Shown in pieces: positions 17,164-25,809 of a stretch of 64,000 bases of DNA. The DNA lies in NCBI RefSeq assembly GCF_027533645.1, contig NZ_JAQAGY010000005.1:124001-188000 (forward strand). The letters run 5' to 3'. The stretch comes from Paenibacillus caseinilyticus. Lineage in GTDB: Bacteria; Bacillota; Bacilli; Paenibacillales; NBRC-103111. The notes beneath the pieces are model-generated. The model had not been told where the DNA came from. It did no database searches and saw nothing but the letters and a program-made list of their open reading frames with translations. Numbering within the stretch: position 1 is the first letter of the stretch; each line of letters starts with the position of its first letter. The translations under genes were made by a program, and so were the position numbers.

Positions 17164-18210
17164 ATGTCTAACTTGCAACTATTCAAAGAACTGCTGCGCA
17201 TGGCTCACGAACGTCAAGCGTCCGACTTGCATATCACCGCCGGTTCCGCCCCGGTGCTCCGGATTCATGGGAGTCTGCAGCCGCTGGAAGGCGCCCCGTT
17301 CACAGCAGAGGAGACGTCCAGCATGGTGGCAGCCGTACTGACGCCGGAGCAGGCGGACCGCTTCCGTCTCGCTGGAGAGGTAGACTTCTCCTGCGAGGTG
17401 GAAGGATTGTCCCGCTACCGGGTCAATGCCTACAAGCAGCGGGGTAAGGTGTCCTTGGCCGCGCGGACGATCCCGGCGAAGATTCCGACGCTGGAGGAGC
17501 TGCGGCTGCCGTCCGCGGTGCAGTCGCTGGCCCAGAAGCCCCACGGGCTGGTGCTGGTGACAGGCCCTACCGGCAGCGGCAAGTCGTCTACCTTGGCCGC
17601 GCTCATCAACCACATCAACCGGACGCAGAACAAGCATATCGTCACGCTCGAAGATCCGATCGAATTCCTGCATGGGCACGGTTCGTCGGTGATCAACCAG
17701 CGGGAAGTCGGCAGCGATACCCGCAGCTTCGGGGACGGGCTGAGGGCGGTGCTCCGGCAGGATCCGGACGTAATTCTGGTCGGCGAGATGCGCGACCTCG
17801 AGACGATTAAGGCCGCGATGACCGCAGCCGAAACCGGCCATCTCGTATTCGCCACGCTGCATACGACGGATGCGCCGCAGACGATCGACCGGATCATCGA
17901 CGCGTTCCCGGCCCACCAGCAGGGGCAGATCCGCATCCAGCTGGCTGCCGTGCTGGTCGGCGTCGTCTCGCAGCGGCTGCTTCCTAAGCCGCGCGGCGAA
18001 GGCCGGACATGCGTCACGGAGATCATGATGAACACGCCGGCCGTGGCGAACCTGATCCGCACGGAGAAGGCGAACCAGATCAAGAGCGTCATGCAGACCG
18101 GACGCTTGCAGGGCATGCATACGATGGACATGGCGATCAAGGAGCTCCTCCAGCAGGGGCAGATCGATCCGCTGGCCGCCAAAGCATACCTGCAGGAAGG
18201 CGGTGTCTGA
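17164..18210 (+). CDS. pilT: Type IV pilus retraction ATPase PilT
   Basis: 348 residues, the usual PilT length. N-terminal PAS-like domain (ASDLHITAGSAPVLRIHG), Walker A GPTGSGKSST from residue 134, Asp box (LEDPIEF), Walker B (LVGEMRDLET), His box (ATLHTTDA), and a C-terminal retraction-type segment LIRTEKANQIKSVMQTG corresponding to the AIRNLIRE region of PilT. It disassembles pili and drives twitching motility. Ribosome binding site GGGAGGGAG. Its stop codon overlaps the pilC start by one base. Confidence 0.95.
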   Translation: MSNLQLFKELLRMAHERQASDLHITAGSAPVLRIHGSLQPLEGAPFTAEETSSMVAAVLTPEQADRFRLAGEVDFSCEVEGLSRYRVNAYKQRGKVSLAARTIPAKIPTLEELRLPSAVQSLAQKPHGLVLVTGPTGSGKSSTLAALINHINRTQNKHIVTLEDPIEFLHGHGSSVINQREVGSDTRSFGDGLRAVLRQDPDVILVGEMRDLETIKAAMTAAETGHLVFATLHTTDAPQTIDRIIDAFPAHQQGQIRIQLAAVLVGVVSQRLLPKPRGEGRTCVTEIMMNTPAVANLIRTEKANQIKSVMQTGRLQGMHTMDMAIKELLQQGQIDPLAAKAYLQEGGV

Positions 18211-19415
18211 TGCCACAGTTCGTGTACCAAGCCCGGCGGGGCGGCAAGAGTCTGAAGGGAACGCTGACCGCGATGGACAAGTCCTCGGCGGTCGAGGAGC
18301 TCCGCAAGCAGGGCCTCATGGTTCTCTCCGTCAAGGCGCATCAGACCCAGCTGCTCTCAGCCGAAATCTATATCGGGAACCCGGTGAAGACGGTTCACTT
18401 CATTATCTACATCCGGCAGCTGGCTACCTTGATCCGGGCCGGTATCTCGATCGTCGAGGCGACGAACATCCTCGCCGACCAGACGGAGAGCAAGCCGCTC
18501 CGCAAGTCGCTGCACGACGTGAGCGGCTCCCTTGTACGGGGCCTGACCTTCTCGCAATCGGTGCAGGAGCATAAGCGGATCTTCCCGCCGATGTTCGTGA
18601 ACATGATCCGCGCCGGGGAAGAGACCGGGGATCTGGAAGGGACGCTGGAGCGGCTGGCCAAGTTCTTCGAGAAGGAGCACGTCACCCGCGAGAAGATCAA
18701 GTCAGCGATGACGTATCCGCTGGTGGTAGGCTTCATCGCTATCGCGGCGGTGGTCTACCTGCTCAAAGCGGTCGTGCCGCAGTTCGTCTCCATGTTCGAA
18801 TCGATGAACGCCCAGCTGCCGCTCGTGACGAGAATGGTGCTGGCCGTCAGCAGCAGCATTGAGGACCAATGGTGGTATTGGGTGCTCGGTGTGCTGGCCC
18901 TGATCGTCGCTTACGTCATTGCAAGACGCACCGAGCAGGGGGCCTATGTTCTGGATTATCTCCAGCTGAAGATCCCCGTATTCGGCAAGCTGAAGCAGAA
19001 GGGCTCGATCGCGCTTATGACCCGGACGCTGTCGTCGCTGTATTCCAGCTCCGTGCCGATTCTGCAGTCGCTGAGCATTGTGGAGTCGGTGGTAGGGAAC
19101 CGGGTCATCGGCGGATTCGTACGGGGTTCGGCGGATTCACTGCGTCAGGGCAAACCATTGTCCGAACCGCTGAAGCGGGCGTGGGTGTTCCCGCCGATGG
19201 TCACGCAGATGATCGCGATCGGGGAAGAGACCGGGGCGCTGGACCAGATGCTCGAGAAGGTCGCTGACTTCTACGAGATGGAAGTCGAGAACACCGTCGA
19301 CCGGTTGAAGTCGCTGATTGAGCCGCTCCTGCTGGTGTTCCTGGCAGGCGTGGTAGGAACGATCGTCGCAGCGATCATGCTGCCGATGTTCAGTATGTAT
19401 TCCAATATTGGATAA
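18210..19415 (+). CDS. pilC: Type IV pilus membrane platform protein PilC
   Basis: 401 residues from ATG 18210, which overlaps the PilT stop (TGATG). Two GspF domains are visible, each with the EATNIL/LSIVE-type helices and the repeated phrases FPPMFVNMIRAGEETGDLEG and FPPMVTQMIAIGEETGALDQ. Three hydrophobic segments lie at roughly 165-190, 215-235 and 370-395. PilC couples the PilB/PilT motors to pilin insertion. The frame is open further upstream into pilT, but the overlap start and the canonical MPQFVYQAR beginning fix the N-terminus. Confidence 0.95.
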   Translation: MPQFVYQARRGGKSLKGTLTAMDKSSAVEELRKQGLMVLSVKAHQTQLLSAEIYIGNPVKTVHFIIYIRQLATLIRAGISIVEATNILADQTESKPLRKSLHDVSGSLVRGLTFSQSVQEHKRIFPPMFVNMIRAGEETGDLEGTLERLAKFFEKEHVTREKIKSAMTYPLVVGFIAIAAVVYLLKAVVPQFVSMFESMNAQLPLVTRMVLAVSSSIEDQWWYWVLGVLALIVAYVIARRTEQGAYVLDYLQLKIPVFGKLKQKGSIALMTRTLSSLYSSSVPILQSLSIVESVVGNRVIGGFVRGSADSLRQGKPLSEPLKRAWVFPPMVTQMIAIGEETGALDQMLEKVADFYEMEVENTVDRLKSLIEPLLLVFLAGVVGTIVAAIMLPMFSMYSNIG

Positions 19416-19464
19416 CCGCAATTGTTATCATACATCTTACAATTCATTTCAGGAGGAATTTTAC

Positions 19465-19902
19465 ATGGCTACAGCGGTATTGAAGAGATTCAAGAAGGAA
19501 GAAAAGGGCTTTACGCTGATCGAGCTCTTGGCGGTCATTGTTATTCTGGGGATTATTGCGGCGATTGCGATTCCTATGATTAGTGGGATTCTTTCAAAGT
19601 CGAGAGCAGACTCCGATGAAGCAACTGCTCGTCAGATTTATGATGCCACTAGAATGTACATTACGAGTGAATTGAATGGTGTGACTCCAATAACGAATGT
19701 TACATTGCAAACATTGGTAAATGCACATTATTTGGATAGCGGACTTATACTTCCTAGCACTAAAGAACCACTCATTCCAACTACAACAGCAGCAGTATTC
19801 ACGAGTGCTGGCTTTGACAGTGTGCAATTGAGAACGACAACTGTAACAGATAAGAACATTACCGCGGCTAAAATCAGTCAAGTAAAAACTACTACACCAT
19901 AA
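19465..19902 (+). CDS. pilA: Major type IV pilin PilA
   Basis: 145 residues from ATG 19465, nine bases after AGGAGGA. The leader MATAVLKRFKKEEKG is cut by PilD to expose FTLIELLAVIVILGIIAAIA, the classic N-methylated helix with Glu5. The mature globular part is short and Thr-rich (PTTTAAVF, LRTTTVTD) and has no cysteines, so the disulfide loop of Gram-negative pilins is missing. Base composition changes: from about 19590 to 19890 the gene is much more AT-rich than pilC or pilD, as expected of a rapidly diversifying or exchanged pilin segment. A hairpin follows the stop. Confidence 0.92.
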   Translation: MATAVLKRFKKEEKGFTLIELLAVIVILGIIAAIAIPMISGILSKSRADSDEATARQIYDATRMYITSELNGVTPITNVTLQTLVNAHYLDSGLILPSTKEPLIPTTTAAVFTSAGFDSVQLRTTTVTDKNITAAKISQVKTTTP

Positions 19903-19914
19903 TCCACCCAACCA

Positions 19915-19941
19915 AGGAATCGGGTCTCCCGGTTCCTCTTT
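19915..19941 (+). terminator. Partial terminator between pilA and pilD
   Basis: Stem AGGAATCGGG / CCCGGTTCCT (one G-T pair; 19915-19924, 19928-19937), loop TCT, then CTTTC. It lies in the middle of an otherwise continuous operon, so it may attenuate transcription or stabilise the pilA message, keeping pilin in excess. Confidence 0.6.
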
Positions 19942-19967
19942 CATGACATACAGAAACGGAGGTTCCC

Positions 19968-20741
19968 ATGACACTGCTCATCATTGCCTACATCTTCGTG
20001 GTCGGGATCGTGCTCGGCTCGTTCTATAACGTCGTCGCGCTGCGCGTACCGGCGAAGGAATCCATCGTACATCCGCCGTCGGCCTGCCCGAAGTGCAGCG
20101 CGAAGCTGCGCCCGCGCGACCTGATGCCAGTGCTTAGCTGGCTGCTCTCGAGGGGCCGCTGCCGCTACTGCGCGACCCCGGTATCCGCGCTCTACCCGCT
20201 CGGGGAGCTGGCGACGGGAGCGCTGTTCGTATGGGTGTATATGCTGCATGGGTGGAGCTGGGAGACCTTGACCGGCGCGCTGCTGGTCAGCCTCTGTGTG
20301 ATCATCACCGTATCGGATCTGAAATACATGCTCATCCCGAACAAGGTGCTCCTGTTCTTCTTCCCGCTGCTGGCGGGGGCAAGTCTCTTCTCCTCCCTCG
20401 ACGAGGGATGGGGCGGAGCGGGGAGCGCACTGCTCGGTGCTGCGGCCGGCGGGGGCATCATCATCCTGGTGGCGCTGCTGTCGCGCGGCGGCATGGGCAT
20501 GGGAGACGCGAAGCTGATGCTCGTCTGCGGCTTCGTGCTCGGCCTGCCGAAGATTCTGCTCGCATTTATCATTGCTTGTATGCTCGGGACGGTGGTAGGC
20601 GGTGCGCTTCTGCTCTTGAAGCTCGTGAAGCCGAAGCAGCATATTCCCTTCGGACCTTACCTGGCCGCGGGCACGCTGATCGCTTACGCTTACGGGACAA
20701 GCTTGATTCATGGCTATCTCACACTAATTGGATCACATTAA
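19968..20741 (+). CDS. pilD: Prepilin peptidase / N-methyltransferase PilD
   Basis: 257 residues, family A24 aspartic protease. The N-terminal cytoplasmic loop has the zinc-binding pairs CPKC and CRYC. Catalytic aspartates are Asp117 (VSDLKYMLIPN) and Asp180 (GMGDAKL). About seven to eight hydrophobic segments follow. It removes leaders from PilA and the minor pilins at 8.2-11.1 kb, and methylates the new N-terminal Phe. GGAGG precedes the ATG. Confidence 0.95.
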   Translation: MTLLIIAYIFVVGIVLGSFYNVVALRVPAKESIVHPPSACPKCSAKLRPRDLMPVLSWLLSRGRCRYCATPVSALYPLGELATGALFVWVYMLHGWSWETLTGALLVSLCVIITVSDLKYMLIPNKVLLFFFPLLAGASLFSSLDEGWGGAGSALLGAAAGGGIIILVALLSRGGMGMGDAKLMLVCGFVLGLPKILLAFIIACMLGTVVGGALLLLKLVKPKQHIPFGPYLAAGTLIAYAYGTSLIHGYLTLIGSH

Positions 20742-20764
20742 TTGGATAACAGGGGGGTGAAATA

Positions 20765-22429
20765 ATGTTACGATTCGGGAACAAACAAGTCGGGATTTCG
20801 GTGGATACCAGCGGTCTGCGGTATATCCAGGTCAAGAAGAATAAAGTCGCGGATGCGGCCGGGAGCAAAGGGATGCTGACGCTGCCGCCGGGGACGATCG
20901 TGGAGGACCAAATTGTCGACGACGTGCTGCTCGGACGGGAAGTAAAAGCATGGGTAGAACGGGAGGGGCTGAAAGGCGCTTCGGCGATCCTGTCCGTCCC
21001 TACTTCGCAGATCATCATCCGCAAGATGCGGATCGAGAGTACGAAGGCCGCAGAGCTGCGCGGACTCGTCGAGCTCGAAGTCGAGACGGCGCTCCGGCTG
21101 CCGTTCGAGGATCCGGTATACGACTATATCCCCGTCGAATCTGACGAGGAGAGCACGACGGTGCTCGTGTACGCGGCTTCCCGCAAGCTTATCGACAGCT
21201 ATGTGACGATGCTCGAGGAAGCGGGCGTGAAGGTGAAGGATGCCGAGATCTCGGCGTTCGCCTTGGCGCGAGGCATTCAGGCCCACCAGTTCGAGAAGCT
21301 GGAAGAAACGATGCTGATCTCGCTGGACGAGGGCCAGCTGGAGATCTACCTGTTCCATAACGGCAATCCGGTATTCATGAGGACGATCTCCCTGCAGGAT
21401 CCGTATGCGGTGGCCGATCCGTTCGCCGCGAGTGGGACGGAGGGCCACGCAGGCCTCTCGCAGGACCAGATCGTCGAAATCACGGCTGAGCTGTCCCGGA
21501 TCTTGAGCTTCTATCAATACAGCATCCGGGAGGGCGCGAGCCGGATTGTCGACATCATCGTGACGGGTTCCGGCGAAGGCCGGGTACAGCTTTTCGAAGG
21601 GTTGAAGATGGCGCTGACCGAGATCTCGGTCCGTACCTTCGACTTCAAGGTGTTCGCGGACAAGCCGGACGAGGTGACCGTGGAAGGGCTGAACCCTTAC
21701 CGGATCGGCATCGGCCTGTCGCTGCAGGAGAAATCCACCAAGCGCATCAACTTGCTGCCGGGCAGCAAGAAGGACTCCCGCAAGGCGATGCGGATCGCCC
21801 TGACCGGAGCTCTGCTTCTGGTATGGGCCGCCGGAGCGGGCGGAGTGACTTACTTCTATCTCGACAACCAGAAGCAGATCGCCGCGGATCTCGATACGAT
21901 CCACGAGCTCAATGCGAAGCAGGCGGCGGTGCAGCTCCAGCTCAAGAAGCTGGCGGATACCGGTTCGAACCCTGCTGTGGCCGTGGAGGCGATCGGGGCG
22001 GCGAAGATCGACGTAGCGAAGACGATTTCTCTGGTGAACGGGGCCATCCCGCCCGGGGGGCTCATCTACTCCCTGGCTTACAAGGGAGAGCAGAAGCTCA
22101 ACATTACGGTCGACTTCAAGTCGATGGACGATGCCTCCGTGTATCTCGGCAAGCTCCGCGAGCTGCCGTTCGGTGCGGCTTCCTTCATGCAGTCGATCAC
22201 GGCGGTATCGTACAGCGAGGAGCTCCCTGTGCCGCCGCGCCCTGTTACCGCGCCGCCGGCTGATCCGACAGCAGCTGCCGAGGGGCAGACAGGCGTGCAG
22301 ATGCCGGCAGCCCCTCCGCAGAAGAAGATCGTGAACGTGACTTACCGCGCGATCTATACTATCGCCCAGGAAGCCGAAGAGAGCCAGGGCCAGAAAGGAG
22401 AGGGCGCAAGTGCCAAACAAAACAAATAA
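20765..22429 (+). CDS. pilM: PilM-PilN fusion protein of the pilus alignment complex
   Basis: 554 residues. Residues 1-320 are an actin-like PilM domain (GISVDTSGLRYIQVKK; ELVEVETALRLPFEDPVYDY-type segment; SLDEGQLEIYLF; IIVTGSGEGRVQLFEGL). At residues 327-332 the sequence RINLLP appears, the short N-terminal motif by which PilN normally binds PilM, followed by a membrane segment (ALTGALLLVWAAGAGGVTYF) and a coiled-coil plus periplasmic-type domain equivalent to PilN. Thus PilM and PilN are one polypeptide. The Pro-rich stretch VPPRPVTAPPADPTAAA lies near the C-terminus. It overlaps pilO by 20 bases. Confidence 0.88.
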   Translation: MLRFGNKQVGISVDTSGLRYIQVKKNKVADAAGSKGMLTLPPGTIVEDQIVDDVLLGREVKAWVEREGLKGASAILSVPTSQIIIRKMRIESTKAAELRGLVELEVETALRLPFEDPVYDYIPVESDEESTTVLVYAASRKLIDSYVTMLEEAGVKVKDAEISAFALARGIQAHQFEKLEETMLISLDEGQLEIYLFHNGNPVFMRTISLQDPYAVADPFAASGTEGHAGLSQDQIVEITAELSRILSFYQYSIREGASRIVDIIVTGSGEGRVQLFEGLKMALTEISVRTFDFKVFADKPDEVTVEGLNPYRIGIGLSLQEKSTKRINLLPGSKKDSRKAMRIALTGALLLVWAAGAGGVTYFYLDNQKQIAADLDTIHELNAKQAAVQLQLKKLADTGSNPAVAVEAIGAAKIDVAKTISLVNGAIPPGGLIYSLAYKGEQKLNITVDFKSMDDASVYLGKLRELPFGAASFMQSITAVSYSEELPVPPRPVTAPPADPTAAAEGQTGVQMPAAPPQKKIVNVTYRAIYTIAQEAEESQGQKGEGASAKQNK

Positions 22430-23087
22430 CAATTCGCTGCTCCTGCTTGGCTTTGCCGCACTCTTCCTGATCCTGTTCGCTTCTTATTCCTTCGGTCTGA
22501 AGCCGACGAACGATACGCTGGAGGCGGGCAAGGCCGAGATCGACACCCTCCGGAACGGGCTGCGCATTCTCGAGAAGAAGGTGCAGGAGAAAGAGCTGGC
22601 GAAGTCTACGCTCTCCGATGAAGCCATCCAAGCGGCCCTGCCTTCCGGGGATAACCTGGAGAAGCTGACCGTGGATCTGCGCGAGATCGAGAAGGCGTCC
22701 CAAGCGAAGATCAACTCGGTCACTTACAACAAGACAGCCAAGAACGATCTGCAGATCCTGCTGAACAGCAAAGACACTCTCTATCCGAACGTGCATATGG
22801 TGGAGACGAAGATGGAGGTGGCCGGCACTTATGTACAGGTGTCGGAAGTGATCGAGCGGCTCCAGCAGCTGCCCCGGCTGACCCACATCGATTCGGTCGA
22901 TTTCGGTACGATACCGATCAACCGGAATTCGGTCACTCCAGTGGATAACAGCAAGGAAATCACGGTCAACGTCTCGTTCAAAGCTTATTTCTCCGCCGGG
23001 CAGCCGAAGGATGCGGCTCCAGCAGCGGGTACGGCCCCAGAGGCACCGCCAGCATCGGCCGCTCCGGCTGCTCCGGTTGTGGAGTAG
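22410..23087 (+). CDS. pilO: Pilus alignment protein PilO
   Basis: 225 residues from GTG 22410, inside the end of the preceding gene and after AAAGGAGAGG. A short cytoplasmic N-terminus, one membrane helix (LLLLGFAALFLILFASYSF), a coiled coil (EAGKAEIDTLRNGLRILEKK) and a ferredoxin-like domain ending in FKAYF give standard PilO architecture. The C-terminus is a low-complexity Ala/Pro tail. PilO pairs with the PilN part of the previous protein. It is the last gene of the operon; a terminator follows. Confidence 0.88.
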   Translation: MPNKTNNNSLLLLGFAALFLILFASYSFGLKPTNDTLEAGKAEIDTLRNGLRILEKKVQEKELAKSTLSDEAIQAALPSGDNLEKLTVDLREIEKASQAKINSVTYNKTAKNDLQILLNSKDTLYPNVHMVETKMEVAGTYVQVSEVIERLQQLPRLTHIDSVDFGTIPINRNSVTPVDNSKEITVNVSFKAYFSAGQPKDAAPAAGTAPEAPPASAAPAAPVVE

Positions 23088-23119
23088 GACGTGCTTTACT
23101 TCTTAACTGTACCGCGGCT

Positions 23120-23151
23120 CAGCTCCCAGTAAGGGGGGGCTGGGTCTTTTT
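23120..23151 (+). terminator. Terminator of the pil operon
   Basis: Stem CAGCTCCC / GGGGGCTG (23120-23127, 23135-23142; one G-T pair) followed by TCTTTTTG. Confidence 0.75.
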
Positions 23152-23520
23152 GTTATCTCCACGCCTGCCCGTCATCTTCCCCATCTGCGACGGCTGGTCT
23201 CCTGACGGGGTATTCTCTGGCCAGCAGACGGGTGTATTACTCCCGGTTAGGCGAGACATAAGGACAAGGAGTTACAGAGGGAGGCGGGGGTTACAGTGCG
23301 GGATAACGAACAGGAGGAGACACGTGCGCCATTCAAGTGAACGTACGGGAAGAAAGGATCATGTGGGGAAGTGAAGTCTGGTTCTTGGGCTAGGGTGGCT
23401 ATGCGCTCAGAAGGTAAGGGGACACTACATCGAACAGGTGTTACGAATCCGAGGCAGGCGGTAGGCTGGCTGCTTAGGCCGGGGCTTGGTCGAGTCGAAG
23501 GATAGGAGCGGAGCGGAAGG
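23152..23520. other. Intergenic stretch, nothing supported
   Basis: About 370 bases rich in G and A on the plus strand. Short open frames exist but none has a ribosome binding site with plausible codon use or a recognisable product. Confidence 0.5.
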
Positions 23521-23658
23521 CTATTCGGATGCGGATTCCCCGACGTGTACTGTCCGTTCGCCGGCATACTCGAGGGCAGATTCGGTATAAGAGGTCCACG
23601 CTTCCTGGCTTAAGCCCAACTGGCGGATCACTTCTTCAACTTGCAGGGTGATTGTCAT
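23521..23658 (-). CDS. Small 45-residue protein, function unknown
   Basis: ATG 23658 lies seven bases after a strong CGGAGGAAT ribosome binding site on the minus strand. The product starts MTITLQVEEVIRQLGLSQEA and ends YAGERTVHVGESASE; it is acidic, with no membrane segment or cysteine. The first half looks like an amphipathic helix. A TATACT -10-like element lies just upstream at about 23681-23686. It is too short for routine ORF calling and I recognise no family. It is divergent from the stalk-domain gene and shares its upstream region, including an Fnr-like box. Confidence 0.55.
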   Translation of the reverse strand: MTITLQVEEVIRQLGLSQEAWTSYTESALEYAGERTVHVGESASE

Positions 23659-23762
23659 GAGATTCCTCCGTTAAGTCAGTATAGATTGCATGATGAAAAT
23701 TACTATAACAGATGCATTCCGAAATGTTTGTCGAAACAGCTTAAGATTACTTTATAAAAAAC

Positions 23763-23778
23763 TGTGAAATTTATCACA
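23763..23778. promoter_or_regulatory. Fnr/Crp-family box
   Basis: TGTGAAATTTATCACA is an exact TGTGA-N6-TCACA, the binding consensus of Bacillus Fnr and of Crp. It lies between the divergent 45-residue gene (105 bases) and the stalk-domain gene (138 bases), in an AT-rich stretch. Which gene it regulates is not decidable from sequence. Confidence 0.6.
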
Positions 23779-23915
23779 CTTTGGAGCCATGGGGGAAGAG
23801 ACTCCGATTTCGTGACGAAGAACATGATGCCGGTCACTGGTCATATGACGGGGGAATTTCTTAAGATGAGGGAAGACAAGACAAGAGCTTGCAAGCCCAA
23901 GGAGGCCAACCATTC

Positions 23916-25358
23916 ATGAAGACCCCATCGATCAAGACGACATCGGTAACAACCCCATCGGTAACAACCAGAACTATGAAGCTGCTGCGCGGCAGCGTAA
24001 TGGCAGCCGTAGTAGGCGGCGTATTGGCCGGAGGCCCGGCATGGGACCGTCCGGTATGGGCGGCGGAGAGCGCAGCATCACCGCTCCAAGTGCAAGCATT
24101 CCGCTATCTCGATAAAGAATCCGACCGGATCTCGCTGGATAAGACATCGGAGCCGGACGGCACGCGCGACGGCCATCTCTCCTTGCGAATCGACGCGGGA
24201 GAAGGGACGGAGATCAAGTCCATCACCCTGAAGACGGCGGACAGCGCGGGCCGCGACATCAATCACGGACAGTGGAAAAGCTGGAAAGCCCAGGCAGGAG
24301 AGATCGGCCATCTGCTAGCTGTGGTGCGGGATGGGAAGATCCTCAATACGACCTTCCAGCCGACGCTCGGCACGTTCAAGGGCATCGCCGAGTTCGAACT
24401 GTACGCCTCGGACAACAACAGCATGAAGCCGGGCGAGTATTACTATGTGGAGCTCGAGACGAGCAAGGGGACCGTGAAATCGGAGGTTACGCCTTTTGCC
24501 GACAGCGAGACATCCTATGCCCCTGTGGTCATCCGGGAATTCGCCTCGGTGGATCTCAATCAGGACAAGACCGGCAGCGCCGTGTTCGAAGCGGACGGCG
24601 GCACGGACGGGCACTTCAAGCTGAAGCTGCACCTCGCGCCGAAGACGGAGGTGCTCGCCATGATTCTGCGTCCGACGGACAAGGAAGGCAAGGAAGCTTA
24701 CCAGGGCATCTGGCGCACGAACCGGGCGGGCGTAGGCTGGCTGCTCGGCATCGCGAAGGGCGATACGGTCGTCACCCCGGAGTTCAAGAAGGATGTGAAA
24801 GAACCTCTTGGCACCTTCAGCGGCCCTGTGGCCTTCGATCTGTATGCGAACAACAACGGTTCGATCAAGAACGGGCAGTATTATACCGTAGAGATCGAAA
24901 CGACTTACGGGACGGTGATCTCGAAGCCGATCCAGTTCGGCAATGCAGCGTCCAACTATAAGGACGATACGGCGCTGGACTTCCGCACGATTGCCCTGAC
25001 GCTGGACTCGCGGCTGGCGGCGGTCGACGAAGTGGAGCAGACGCTGGAAGTGGCGCCGTTCACGCTCGAAGGGCGCACGATGGTGCCTATCCGCTTCATC
25101 GGCGAGGCTTTGGGCGCCAAGGTGGACTGGAATGCGTCGGACCGCCGTGTGACGCTGGCGAAGGAGGGGGTGCTGGTCGAACTCGTGATTGACGGGAAGA
25201 ATGCCAAGGTGAACGGGGAGGAAGTCCTGCTCGATGCGCCGGCGGTCATCCGGGACGGGATTACGCTCGTACCCGTGCGTTTTGTCAGCGAGAGCATGAA
25301 GATGAAGGTCTTCTTCGACAACGGCGAGATTCTCATTACCGATGCGTTGGAGCAGTAA
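23916..25358 (+). CDS. Secreted stalk-domain (copper amine oxidase N-like) protein
   Basis: 480 residues from ATG 23916 after AAGGAGG. An unusual Thr/Ser-rich leader (KTPSIKTTSVTTPSVTTRT), coded by a 15-base near-duplication, precedes a signal sequence (MKLLRGSVMAAVVGGVLAGG, cleavage near VWAAE). The mature part contains two tandem ~140-residue repeats (compare GTFKGIAEFELYASDNNSMK with GTFSGPVAFDLYANNNGSIK). The C-terminal ~120 residues form a copper-amine-oxidase-N/stalk domain with the twin phrases RTMVPIRFIGEALGAKVDWN and ITLVPVRFVSESMKMKVFFD. Such domains are frequent in Paenibacillus cell-surface proteins. No enzymatic motif is seen. Confidence 0.75.
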   Translation: MKTPSIKTTSVTTPSVTTRTMKLLRGSVMAAVVGGVLAGGPAWDRPVWAAESAASPLQVQAFRYLDKESDRISLDKTSEPDGTRDGHLSLRIDAGEGTEIKSITLKTADSAGRDINHGQWKSWKAQAGEIGHLLAVVRDGKILNTTFQPTLGTFKGIAEFELYASDNNSMKPGEYYYVELETSKGTVKSEVTPFADSETSYAPVVIREFASVDLNQDKTGSAVFEADGGTDGHFKLKLHLAPKTEVLAMILRPTDKEGKEAYQGIWRTNRAGVGWLLGIAKGDTVVTPEFKKDVKEPLGTFSGPVAFDLYANNNGSIKNGQYYTVEIETTYGTVISKPIQFGNAASNYKDDTALDFRTIALTLDSRLAAVDEVEQTLEVAPFTLEGRTMVPIRFIGEALGAKVDWNASDRRVTLAKEGVLVELVIDGKNAKVNGEEVLLDAPAVIRDGITLVPVRFVSESMKMKVFFDNGEILITDALEQ

Positions 25359-25809
25359 TCGAACGCGCGGGATGCCCTGTGGGCTTACGCAGCCGCCAGC
25401 CGGGGCCTGCAGAGGGGAAGCGACGGCTTCCTCACGGAGGAAGGCCTTGCTGCCGCGGAGCGGCTATGCCGTGAGTGGGGCGCCGCCGAGGCAAGAAGCC
25501 AGAGCCTATACCTGCTTGCTGTGGGGAGGGTGAAGCCGTTTCGTAGATTGAGGTAAGAAGAGGGGGGGAGTGTACGGCGCGGCCGGGTACTTCCCCTCAG
25601 TTGCGTTATCCTGCGTACGGTCAGCCGCCAGAGGATGCCCGTATGGTTTGTTCACTAACGAATGGGGCTTTATAGAACAAGGAGAAGAACCTGGATAGGC
25701 GCGATGGTGCGTTTTTGATGCGATAGACCTGTTTTTTGGGAACTCCTTCTTTTAGAATCCTCTATTATTTGATAAAATAGGACTAAAAGCAGCATGGAGA
25801 CCAGGACAT
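25359..25809. other. Intergenic stretch with possible promoter near its end
   Basis: About 450 bases, GC-rich in the first 300. No ORF with a ribosome binding site is convincing. Near the end, CTATTATTTGATAAAATAG (25773-25791) is an imperfect inverted repeat that includes a -10-like GATAAAAT and may be the promoter or operator of the XRE-cupin gene. Confidence 0.4.
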
